A stretch of DNA of 5,531 nt from BMS3Bbin07 sp036244995. Its GTDB lineage: Bacteria > Nitrospirota > Thermodesulfovibrionia > Thermodesulfovibrionales > JdFR-85. The stretch is from NCBI GenBank assembly GCA_036244995.1, contig BTTF01000117.1, positions 1-5,531 of the forward strand, in the 5' to 3' direction. A program made the translations under genes and the position numbers. A model generated the notes under the pieces. That model had not been told where the DNA came from. It worked only from the letters and a program-made list of their open reading frames with translations, and ran no database searches. Positions 1-5,444 of the stretch are shown piece after piece. Within the stretch, counting starts at the first letter, position 1. Each line of letters starts with the position of its first letter.

Positions 1-1
1 T

Positions 2-799
2 GCAACAGGGGGATTTTCTACAAGGAATGCGAGTATCGGATACTATAACAGTCCTTTTATAGATGCAGTCACAACAGTATTTATGTTTCTTGCAGGTATA
101 AATTATACTCTATATTTTTATGCTTTTAAAGGCGACCTTTCAAAGTTTGCAAGGAGTGACGAATTCAGGTTTTATCTGAGGGTCACTGTTATTGCCATAG
201 CACTGTTGACCATAGACCTTTGGGGGAGGGATTACAGCACTCTCCTGGAGTCTGTCAGGTATGCATCGTTTCAGGTAGTTTCAATAATGACAACAACGGG
301 CTATGCCACTGCTGATTATGAAAAGTGGACCTACTTCGCCCAGTTGCTCCTTGTCATCCTGATGTTCTTTGGTGGAATGATCGGTTCGACCGGTGGAGGT
401 ATGAAGCAGGTAAGGATATTACTGATGTTCAAGCAGGCATACAGGGAGCTCTACCAGCTAATTCATCCCAGGGCAGTGACCGTGCTGAAACTGGAGGATA
501 AGTTCGTGCCAAAAGAGATACTGGGCAGCATCTGGGGATTTCTCTTCCTCTTTCTGATAATATGGGTCAGTGCAACACTTGTGATGACATTGCAGGGGAT
601 AGATATTATTACATCCGCATCAACTGTTGTTTCCGCACTCTGCAATGTAGGGCCTGCCCTTGGCGGGGCCGGTCCTGCAGAGAACTATGCCGGATTACCT
701 CAAATGGCAAAATGGGTGCTTATATTTTGTATGCTTGTGGGAAGACTTGAGGTTTATACGGTGATTATATTGTTTATTCCACATTTCTGGAAAAAATAA
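2..799 (+). CDS. trkH: TrkH-family potassium uptake membrane subunit, C-terminal part (5' end outside window)
   Basis: This is the C-terminal 265 residues of a TrkH/KtrB-type K+ translocation subunit of the inner membrane, which normally works with a cytoplasmic TrkA/KtrA nucleotide-binding partner not seen here. The open frame runs in from the left edge, so the start and first pore repeat are missing; the ATG at 83 is internal. Three of the four pore-loop filters are visible: ATGGFSTRN at the left edge, TTTGYATADYEKW around 290-330, and NVGPALGGAGP around 645-680. The loop GSTGGGMKQVR and the ending GRLEVYTVIILF...PHFW are also typical of the family. Hydrophobic segments alternate with these loops as expected for the M-P-M repeat fold. 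The stop overlaps the Shine-Dalgarno sequence of the next gene, so the two are probably co-transcribed. Family assignment is firm; ion selectivity and partner are inferred from the family. Confidence 0.93.
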   Translation, partial: ATGGFSTRNASIGYYNSPFIDAVTTVFMFLAGINYTLYFYAFKGDLSKFARSDEFRFYLRVTVIAIALLTIDLWGRDYSTLLESVRYASFQVVSIMTTTGYATADYEKWTYFAQLLLVILMFFGGMIGSTGGGMKQVRILLMFKQAYRELYQLIHPRAVTVLKLEDKFVPKEILGSIWGFLFLFLIIWVSATLVMTLQGIDIITSASTVVSALCNVGPALGGAGPAENYAGLPQMAKWVLIFCMLVGRLEVYTVIILFIPHFWKK

Positions 800-804
800 G
801 GAGG
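798..804 (+). promoter_or_regulatory. Strong Shine-Dalgarno site of the DUF3786-like gene
   Basis: AAGGAGG lies 8 nt before the ATG at 813 and overlaps the trkH stop codon (797-799). This fixes the start of the downstream gene and suggests translation linked to trkH. Confidence 0.8.
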
Positions 805-812
805 AAGTAAAG

Positions 813-1589
813 ATGAATACAATTGAGGTATATAAAAAGCTGCCGGGGAAGAATTGCGGTCAATGTCCGGAGAAGACCTGCATGGCCTTTGCACTCTCGT
901 TGGTCAAGGGTGGAACGGATGTGGAGAATTGTCCTTACCTTGAGGCTGCTGTTGCAGAGGAGTTGCGCGGGGCAAAGGGGGCTGACTGGCGTGAAAGCCT
1001 GATATCGAATCTTAAGGAAGAGGTGAGCATGCTTGATTTCCCCCTTTGTGCCAATGGTATAGGTGCAGAGCTTGTTGACGGGTCAATGAGGATAAGCTGC
1101 CTTGGAATGGATTTTCTTGTCAGCCCGGAGGGTGAGATAACCACAAGGGGATACATAAATCCATGGATAAAAATACTCCTGTTGCACTATATAAGGACCG
1201 GAGGCAGGGGTGAGCCTGCAGGCAGGTGGGTCTCGTTTTCAGAGCTCAAGGCCGGTCTGGTAAAGGCGTCATCCTTTAACCGGGATTGTGAGGAACCCCT
1301 GAGGGGGTTGCTGGACCGCGATATTACGCGGACCGGAGCCATGCTCTCCCGTCTTGGTGCAGAAGAGACGGTTTCCGAGTCAGCCGACCATGCGTGGAGA
1401 CTTCCGGCACTTCCAAAAATTCCGGTGCTTATCCTTTACTGGAAGGAGGATGAGGAGATCGGTGTTATGGGTTCTTCAACGTGCAAAATACTCTTTGACA
1501 GCTCGGCGGACCGTTTTCTGGATGTGGAGTCACTCATATTTCTTCTGGAAGGGCTTGCAAACATAATCAGTCACGCGTTGACACGTTAA
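813..1589 (+). CDS. DUF3786-like protein with N-terminal [4Fe-4S] domain
   Basis: This 258-aa soluble protein has no signal peptide or membrane segment. Residues 9-41 carry Cys15-x2-Cys18-x4-Cys23-x16-Cys40 in the context LPGKNCGQCPEKTCMAFA. This matches the [4Fe-4S] motif of the corrinoid iron-sulfur protein (acetyl-CoA synthase/CdhE) and related Fes domains. The rest (roughly residues 65-258) resembles DUF3786: GRWVSFSELKAG near 137-148, LPALPKIPVLILYW near 198-211, and an acidic ILFDSSA segment with a C-terminal helix. Function is unknown. A role in redox, metal or corrinoid chemistry is only suggested by the cluster motif. It starts 13 bp after trkH with a strong ribosome binding site, yet the pairing with a potassium transporter has no obvious metabolic logic. 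The DUF3786 assignment is from remembered sequence features; the cysteine motif is seen directly. Confidence 0.82.
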   Translation: MNTIEVYKKLPGKNCGQCPEKTCMAFALSLVKGGTDVENCPYLEAAVAEELRGAKGADWRESLISNLKEEVSMLDFPLCANGIGAELVDGSMRISCLGMDFLVSPEGEITTRGYINPWIKILLLHYIRTGGRGEPAGRWVSFSELKAGLVKASSFNRDCEEPLRGLLDRDITRTGAMLSRLGAEETVSESADHAWRLPALPKIPVLILYWKEDEEIGVMGSSTCKILFDSSADRFLDVESLIFLLEGLANIISHALTR

Positions 1590-1615
1590 TGATACAGTTT
1601 TTTTCAACAGGTCAC

Positions 1616-1641
1616 TGTAGTGGCGAGGTTTCCTCGCCTTC
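1616..1641. repeat. Short hairpin repeat, copy 1 (possible terminator)
   Basis: GGCGAGG (1622-1628) and CCTCGCC (1632-1638) form a perfect 7-bp stem with a 3-nt loop, preceded by GTAGT and followed by TTCC. It lies 32 bp beyond the stop of the DUF3786-like gene, where it could end or protect that transcript, but there is no strong U-tract. The same core recurs at 1661-1687 and 1914-1939, so it is better described as a dispersed palindromic repeat. Confidence 0.6.
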
Positions 1642-1660
1642 CTTGTTTTGAACAGGTTGT

Positions 1661-1687
1661 TGCAGGGGCGAGGTTACCTCACCCTTC
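1661..1687. repeat. Short hairpin repeat, copy 2 (imperfect)
   Basis: This is a second copy, with GGGCGAGG (1666-1673) facing CCTCACCC (1677-1684) around a 3-nt loop. One C/A mismatch (1669/1681) breaks the stem. It sits between the DUF3786-like gene and the 3' end of the tRNA gene, which converge here, so it may help end transcription from either side. Confidence 0.55.
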
Positions 1688-1701
1688 TTTTCTCGCATAT
1701 T

Positions 1702-1794
<93 letters not shown>

Positions 1795-1803
1795 ATGTTT
1801 ATC

Positions 1804-1831
1804 GACAATTGACGATTGACGATTGATAATC
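1804..1831. repeat. Four-unit heptamer tandem repeat
   Basis: Units GACAATT, GACGATT, GACGATT and GATAATC run head to tail, the middle two identical. The block starts 10 bp from the 5' end of the tRNA-Ser gene, so it probably lies in the tRNA precursor leader. No function is evident. Confidence 0.6.
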
Positions 1832-1839
1832 AATCAGCT

Positions 1840-1869
1840 ATTCTAACAGAAAAAGAGCAGGTCATGCAA
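1840..1869 (-). promoter_or_regulatory. Possible promoter of tRNA-Ser
   Basis: On the minus strand, TTGCAT (1869-1864) is followed after 18 bp by TAGAAT (1845-1840). The -10 element is good and the -35 weak. Transcription would start near 1833, about 40 nt before the mature tRNA. This is a guess from hexamer match and position. Confidence 0.3.
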
Positions 1870-1913
1870 AGAATAATTACTTTTGGCAGCTTTCTATATT
1901 CTCTATGGTTTTT

Positions 1914-1939
1914 AGTAGTGGCGGGGTCTCCCCGCCTTC
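1914..1939. repeat. Short hairpin repeat, copy 3, just after nifU
   Basis: GGCGGGG (1920-1926) and CCCCGCC (1930-1936) form a perfect 7-bp stem with a TCT loop, within the same GTAGTGG...CCTTC frame as copy 1. Relative to copy 1, an A-T pair has become a G-C pair, so the stem is kept by paired changes. It ends 1 bp from the nifU stop codon and may cap the 3' end of the operon mRNA. Confidence 0.6.
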
Positions 1940-1940
1940 T

Positions 1941-2318
1941 TTAAGTCTTGGATCCCTGTTTCTGTCTGTAATCATCTATCGCCTTTCTCAGTGCATCAGC
2001 CCCGAGGTTGGAGCAGTGCATCTTCTGCGGGGGTAATCCTCCGAGGGCACTTGCAACCTGTTCCTTTGATATTGAGAGGGCTTCTTCAAGGGTCTTGCCC
2101 TTTATCATCTCCGTTATCATACTGCTTACAGCTATGGCTGCACCGCAACCAAAGGTCTGAAATTTTGCTTCCTCGATCCTGTTGTCCTTTACCTTGATAA
2201 AGAGCTTCATCATATCTCCGCAAACAGGATTGCCTTCAGTGCCTACGCCATCTGCATCAGGCATCTCGCCCACATTCCTTGGATTCATGAAATGGTCCAT
2301 CACTTCTTTGGAATACAT
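1941..2318 (-). CDS. nifU: NifU/IscU-type iron-sulfur cluster scaffold protein
   Basis: This 125-aa protein is the single-domain IscU-like scaffold on which Fe-S clusters are assembled. All three cluster-ligating cysteines are present: Cys33 in NPVCGD, Cys58 in FGCGAA, and Cys102 in LPPQKMHCSNL, with Asp35 and His101 also conserved. LPPQK resembles the LPPVK chaperone-recognition motif of IscU. No C-terminal ferredoxin-like or Nfu domain is present, so it is IscU-sized rather than the long nitrogenase NifU. I take the ATG at 2318 (MYSKEVMDHF), the family's usual start, preceded by GGAGGAGGG. An in-frame upstream ATG at 2345 would add nine unlikely residues. The start overlaps the end of the nifS-like gene by 19 bp, implying translational coupling. 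It is the last gene of the iscR operon. Confidence 0.95.
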   Translation of the reverse strand: MYSKEVMDHFMNPRNVGEMPDADGVGTEGNPVCGDMMKLFIKVKDNRIEEAKFQTFGCGAAIAVSSMITEMIKGKTLEEALSISKEQVASALGGLPPQKMHCSNLGADALRKAIDDYRQKQGSKT

Positions 2319-3496
2319 GTTCCGCCCTCCTCCATATCTCCCCACCCTTTGGAAAAGGGTGAGAGTTCTCTTAGTCTCTTGATTATATGAGGAAACTCCT
2401 CAAGGGCATACTCTATCTGTTCTTCCGTATTATCAGCTCCCAGTGTGAAGACAACAGAACCATGTGCTACATGAGTAGGGATTCCCATTGAGAGCAGCAC
2501 CGGTGAGGATTTTAAAGCCTTTGACGTACATGCCGAGCCGCTTGCCACGTATATCCCTTTTGCTGCAAGCAGGAGGAGCATTCCTTCCCCTTCGATATAC
2601 TCCACACAGAAACTGGCATGTCCGGGAAGCCTTTTTTCAGGATGGCCCGTGAAATGGACGTCTTCAATCTCCATGATACCCTTGATAAGCCTGTCCCTCA
2701 ATTGCCTGATATTTTCAACCCTCAGGGGCAACTCAGCCTTTGAAATCTCGGCAGCCCTGCCCATACCCACAATTGCCGGAACGTTTTCAGTTCCTGCCCT
2801 TCGTCCGCCTTCCTGGATGCCGCCGAAGATTAGCGGTATAATCCTCTGGCCTTCCCTGAGATAAAGGGCACCTGCACCTTTAGGGCCATTGAACTGATGG
2901 GCCGACATGCTGAGGAGGTCTACGCCGAGTTCATTGACATCAACAGGTATGTTGCCTACCGAGGCAACGGCATCGGTGTGAAGGGTGATGTTTCTCTCCC
3001 TTGCAATTGCTGCTATTTCCCTTATCGGTTCTATTGTCCCGACTTCAGGACTGGCATGTATTACAGAGATCAGTATTGTCTCATCAATGATTGCCTTTTT
3101 GACTGCCTCGGGGTCTATCAGGCCGTATTTATCCGGGGGCAGATAAGTTGCCGTAAACCCCATCTTTTCAAGGAACCTTGCGGAATTAAGTATCGAGTGG
3201 TGCTCCATCCTTGTGACTATGATATGCTTGCCCTCATGCTGGCGGGCAAAGGCGATGCCTCTAAGGGCAAAGTTGTTGGCCTCTGCACCACTTGATGTAA
3301 ATATAATTTCTGCATTTTTGGCGTTTATGAATCCGGCAACCTGTTCCCTTGCCTTTTCAACCGCCTCTCTGGCCTTTGTCCCAAGCGGATAAATGCTCAG
3401 GGGGTTTCCGAATTCCTCCCTGAAATAGGGCATCATTGCATTTAGAACCTCCGGTCTTAAGGGGTTTGTTGCTACGTGATCAAAATAACATTCCAT
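2300..3496 (-). CDS. nifS: NifS/IscS-like class V aminotransferase-fold protein lacking the PLP lysine
   Basis: This full-length, 398-aa protein has the fold signatures of cysteine desulfurases: YFDHVATNPLRPEV at the start, FTSSGAEANN (66-75), MEHHSIL (97-103), HTDAV (173-177), GPKGAGALYLR (204-214), GGRRAGTENVP (230-240) and SGSACTS (319-325). The mobile-loop nucleophile, Cys323, is intact. Against the E. coli IscS sequence as I remember it, key active-site residues are changed. The Schiff-base lysine of S-x-H-K is Gln201 (SAHQFNGPKG). The PLP-contacting Asn of HVNNEIG is lost (HASPEVG, 148-153). The Gln of DATQS is Ala178. The substrate-binding Arg of SIRFSLG is Val349 (SVVFTLG). A conventional PLP desulfurase activity is therefore doubtful. 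It sits between a TusA-like gene and nifU, and its last 19 bp overlap nifU. Ribosome binding site AAGGAG lies 8 nt before the ATG. A persulfide relay or scaffold partner role is inference. Confidence 0.9.
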   Translation of the reverse strand: MECYFDHVATNPLRPEVLNAMMPYFREEFGNPLSIYPLGTKAREAVEKAREQVAGFINAKNAEIIFTSSGAEANNFALRGIAFARQHEGKHIIVTRMEHHSILNSARFLEKMGFTATYLPPDKYGLIDPEAVKKAIIDETILISVIHASPEVGTIEPIREIAAIARERNITLHTDAVASVGNIPVDVNELGVDLLSMSAHQFNGPKGAGALYLREGQRIIPLIFGGIQEGGRRAGTENVPAIVGMGRAAEISKAELPLRVENIRQLRDRLIKGIMEIEDVHFTGHPEKRLPGHASFCVEYIEGEGMLLLLAAKGIYVASGSACTSKALKSSPVLLSMGIPTHVAHGSVVFTLGADNTEEQIEYALEEFPHIIKRLRELSPFSKGWGDMEEGGTCIPKK

Positions 3497-3513
3497 GATA
3501 GTCTCCTTCTATC
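3497..3513 (-). promoter_or_regulatory. nifS-like ribosome binding site in a small hairpin loop
   Basis: On the minus strand GATAG (3513-3509) and CTATC (3501-3497) flank AAGGAGA, so the Shine-Dalgarno sequence would lie in the 7-nt loop of a 5-bp hairpin directly before the ATG. One more T-A pair (3514/3496) would use the first base of the start codon. The stem is short and may simply display the site. Confidence 0.4.
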
Positions 3514-3531
3514 AGGGCCTTTTCTCTTGCC

Positions 3532-3792
3532 TTATGAGCCCGTTTTTCTGATATAAAACTTGAAGTAATCATCAGCCTCATCTACACCTATAAATTCATT
3601 CCCGGTCTTTTCACACCACTCAGGGATGTCTTCAAGTGCCCCGTCATAGTCCGTAAGGAGCTCAAGTATCTGCCCGCCCTTCAGTTTTCCCATCATCTCA
3701 TCAAGCTTAAGCAGGTGCATCGGACACATCATGTAGACTATATCGGTGGTTACATCGGGTGTTATATGTTCGACAAACCTGACTTTCTTCAT
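3532..3792 (-). CDS. TusA-family sulfur carrier-like protein
   Basis: This 86-aa protein matches the small TusA/SirA fold, whose members carry a persulfide on a conserved cysteine and pass sulfur between enzymes. The key motif is CPMHLLKL with Cys23, followed by KLKGGQILELLTD (37-49) and GALEDIPEWCEKTGNEF (51-67), which carries the second cysteine, Cys60, found in many anaerobe paralogs. The usual CPxP proline is replaced by His26, and the normal DxRGLxCP lead-in is degenerate (TDIVYMMCP). It is therefore a TusA-like paralog rather than the tRNA-thiolation TusA itself. Its ATG overlaps the iscR stop as ATGA, and the nifS-like gene starts 35 bp after its stop, so all are one operon. A likely job, by inference, is delivering sulfur to the NifS-like/NifU pair. 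No symbol is assigned because orthology to E. coli TusA is not shown. Confidence 0.85.
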   Translation of the reverse strand: MKKVRFVEHITPDVTTDIVYMMCPMHLLKLDEMMGKLKGGQILELLTDYDGALEDIPEWCEKTGNEFIGVDEADDYFKFYIRKTGS

Positions 3793-4247
3793 GCCACTGC
3801 ACCTTTGCCCCTTCCGGCAATCAGCGTAAAATCGTCATATGACTTACCGCTCAGGAGGTCAGCAAGGGTTATAGTATTTAAAAATTCCTCAATCTGCCTT
3901 CCCAACGCCTTCCACAGGAGGTGGGTAACACAGCTATCGACCCTTACGCACCCCTCCGCAGGATTGAGGCACGAGGTTATGGCAACCGGGCCTTCAAGCT
4001 CCCTCAGTATCTCCGAGATACTTATCTCCTCCGGTTTGCTTGTAAGGAGATAACCGCCGCCGGGGCCTTTAACACTCTTTATGAGGCCTGAACGTCTCAG
4101 TCTGTTAAGTATCTGCTCAAGATAATGGGGTGAGACATCCTGCCTCTCCGAGATTACCTTGACATTAACAGGTTCATCAGGATACCCCCGTGCTATCTCA
4201 AACATGGCCCTAACGCCGTACTGACCTTTTGTCGATAACCTGAGCAT
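3789..4247 (-). CDS. iscR: IscR-like Rrf2-family Fe-S-sensing transcriptional regulator
   Basis: This 152-aa Rrf2 regulator starts LRLSTKGQYGVRAMFEIA and has a winged helix-turn-helix (about residues 25-75, with VSPHYLEQILNRLRRSGLI and VKGPGGGY). The sensor segment is Cys93-x6-Cys100-x5-Cys106-x2-His109, close to the C-x5-C-x5-C...H ligand set that binds [2Fe-2S] in E. coli IscR. It should repress its own operon when loaded with cluster and release it under Fe-S shortage. I choose the ATG at 4247. A TTG at 4253 would add two residues, but it overlaps the -10 box, so it cannot be in the transcript. There is no Shine-Dalgarno site before the ATG, and the predicted transcription start falls on the ATG itself, so the mRNA may be leaderless. 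The stop overlaps the tusA-like start (ATGA). Confidence 0.92.
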   Translation of the reverse strand: MLRLSTKGQYGVRAMFEIARGYPDEPVNVKVISERQDVSPHYLEQILNRLRRSGLIKSVKGPGGGYLLTSKPEEISISEILRELEGPVAITSCLNPAEGCVRVDSCVTHLLWKALGRQIEEFLNTITLADLLSGKSYDDFTLIAGRGKGAVA

Positions 4248-4252
4248 AAACA

Positions 4253-4281
4253 ATTATAAAATACTTAACCATATCTGTCAA
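4253..4281 (-). promoter_or_regulatory. Consensus sigma-70 promoter of the iscR operon
   Basis: On the minus strand TTGACA (4281-4276) and TATAAT (4258-4253) are separated by exactly 17 bp, matching both consensus hexamers at the optimal spacing. The predicted start of transcription is at about 4246, within or next to the iscR ATG (4247-4245). A promoter this strong is expected to need tight repression, which fits the overlapping operator. Confidence 0.85.
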
Positions 4282-4286
4282 GTATT
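4260..4286. promoter_or_regulatory. IscR type-1-like operator palindrome
   Basis: Half-sites AATACTTGAC and GTTAAGTATT (minus strand) are inverted repeats matching at 9 of 10 positions around a 7-bp centre. Compared with the remembered E. coli IscR type-1 consensus (ATAsyyGAC...GTCrrsTAT), 22 of 25 positions agree. The site covers the -35 box and most of the spacer, a classic repressor position, and points to autoregulation by the adjacent iscR product. Confidence 0.75.
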
Positions 4287-4402
4287 ATTTCAGCAGGATT
4301 TTATTTTAATACAACAAGGTATTTGCAGGGTCACAAAATGCCGTACTTCAGAGATAAACGGATATTTAATTTTATTCCGGATACAGCGATAAAACAGCGT
4401 TG
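4287..4402. other. Gene-free AT-rich stretch upstream of the iscR promoter
   Basis: I see no coding frame, RNA gene or convincing second promoter here. It separates the iscR operator from the nested inverted-repeat structure that starts at about 4403. Confidence 0.5.
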
Positions 4403-4565
4403 GGTGATGTAAAAGAGTGATATGATGAACCCTGAACGGTTTTAAGTATCACAAAGGCTTAAGCTGGATTCCAGCTTAAGCCTTTGTGATACTTACCTCG
4501 GAGGAGGGCCGGATGCCCGACGAGAATGAGTGAAGGGTTTATCATGTCACTCTTTAATCATCGTT
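4403..4565. repeat. Nested inverted-repeat element (outer arms plus long inner hairpin)
   Basis: Outer arms 4412-4433 and 4534-4555 pair over 22 contiguous positions, 20 Watson-Crick and two G.U when read as plus-strand RNA (4427/4540 and 4421/4546). With one mismatch and one bulge the pairing can extend outward to about 4403/4565, including more G.U pairs. Inside lies a perfect 25-bp hairpin (4443-4495) and a roughly 38-nt GC-rich segment (4496-4533) that can fold small hairpins such as GGGC/GCCC. The structure fills most of the 357-bp gap between iscR and the ROK gene. It could be a mobile-element remnant (MITE-like) or a structured RNA; neither is proven. No target duplication is evident. 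Confidence 0.7.
4443..4495. repeat. Perfect 25-bp inverted repeat with 3-nt loop
   Basis: The arms 4443-4467 and 4471-4495 are exact reverse complements around the loop ATT. No U-tract follows on either strand, so it is not a standard intrinsic terminator, though such a stable stem could still stop or protect transcripts from the ROK gene side. Confidence 0.9.
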
Positions 4566-4604
4566 GCATTTAAGGTTATTAGGATAAGGTTTGAAAGAGT
4601 TGTT

Positions 4605-5444
4605 TCATTTGAGGTTTTGATTGATATAGGCGAGTGCACCATAGAGACTCAGTTCATCTCCAAGCTTTGCCTTTTCTACAACTGGAGGGGTGGGGAATAT
4701 GTTTAGTACCGCTTTCAGGTAGTGGCGAACTTTTTCGACAGGGATGCCGATCTCGTTCATCATGGAGCCTCCAAGTATGATGATGTCCGGCGACCAGATA
4801 ACGGTTATATTATTGAGGCCGTAAGCAAGAAACCTTGCCCTGTCGTCCCAGAATTTTTCATCGGTAATTTCATAAGGCTTTTTTCCGTACTGTTTTTCAA
4901 TATCTGCCCCGGAGATATAGTTTATCAGGTATCCCCTTTCGCTCCACCCGGGACAGAGGGCGTTACCTGCATCAATTATCTGTGCTCCGGGCTCAAACCC
5001 CATTGCACCTTCATCGATTTTACCATTGACCACCCTTGCCCCGCCAACGCCTGTGCTTACTGTAATATATACGACTATAGGATAGCCCCTGCCTGCTCCG
5101 TAAATTGCCTCCCCGAGGGTTCCCATTGCTGCATCGTTCTCAATATGGGCAACGGTTGTCAATGCCTTCTGCAGCGCGTCTTTAAGCGGCTTGTTCCACC
5201 AGCCGGGTATATTGGGGCCGCCAACGGCCATAGTCTTGTCTTTGTTCAGCGGGCCTGCTATACCGCCCACAACAGCATCAATCCCTTCACCCCCGGCAAG
5301 CTCAAGGGCTGCATCCTTAAAAACATCTATTCCTTCTTCAAACTCTTTCGGGGTAGCAAGGTTTCTGCTCTCACCAAGTGCCTTACCGTCAGCTGAGGCA
5401 GCAAGGCGCATATTTGTCGCTCCTATGTCAAAAAGTATGTACAT
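4605..5444 (-). CDS. ROK-family sugar kinase-like protein, zinc site missing
   Basis: This 279-aa cytoplasmic protein has the actin-like ATPase fold of ROK kinases, which phosphorylate glucose, fructose or N-acetyl-hexosamines. Visible motifs are FDIGATNMRLA at the N-terminus (phosphate loop; usual DxGGT changed to DIGAT), GGPNIPGWW (75-83, sugar-binding loop), ENDAAMGTLGE (102-112, with likely catalytic Asp104), TVSTGVGGARVVNGKI (128-143) and IILGGS (222-227). There is no DNA-binding domain, so it is an enzyme-type ROK. The usual zinc motif (G-H followed by CxCGxxGCxE) is absent: the His position is Ala154 and only Cys164 remains. It is also slightly short for the family. The start at 5444 fits the domain boundary but lacks a clear Shine-Dalgarno site. 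It stands alone on the minus strand. Substrate cannot be told from sequence; glucokinase is the default guess. Confidence 0.88.
   Translation of the reverse strand: MYILFDIGATNMRLAASADGKALGESRNLATPKEFEEGIDVFKDAALELAGGEGIDAVVGGIAGPLNKDKTMAVGGPNIPGWWNKPLKDALQKALTTVAHIENDAAMGTLGEAIYGAGRGYPIVVYITVSTGVGGARVVNGKIDEGAMGFEPGAQIIDAGNALCPGWSERGYLINYISGADIEKQYGKKPYEITDEKFWDDRARFLAYGLNNITVIWSPDIIILGGSMMNEIGIPVEKVRHYLKAVLNIFPTPPVVEKAKLGDELSLYGALAYINQNLK

Noticed and set aside
2319..2345. Upstream ATG start for nifU adding nine residues
   Set aside because: The extension is glycine-rich and unlike the family, while the ATG at 2318 has a good ribosome binding site and gives the usual MYSKEV start.
2300..3496. 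nifS-like gene as a decaying pseudogene
   Set aside because: The frame is full length with conserved fold motifs and cysteine, has a good ribosome binding site and overlaps nifU; decay would not spare these.
1941..3496. nifS/nifU as part of a nitrogen-fixation cluster
   Set aside because: No nitrogenase genes are present, NifU is the short IscU form, and regulation is by an IscR-type protein.
4443..4495. Intrinsic transcription terminator
   Set aside because: The stem is long and perfect, but neither strand has a U-tract directly after it; it is also nested in a larger inverted repeat.
4412..4555. Retron-like msr-msd RNA (end repeats, short hairpins, long hairpin)
   Set aside because: The layout on the minus strand resembles a retron RNA, but no reverse transcriptase gene is nearby and the outer arms pair worse on that strand.
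4722..5396. 224-codon plus-strand open frame
   Set aside because: It lies wholly opposite the ROK gene, is rich in Cys and shows no family motifs; it is an antisense shadow. The same holds for frames at 2897-3295 and 3715-4053.
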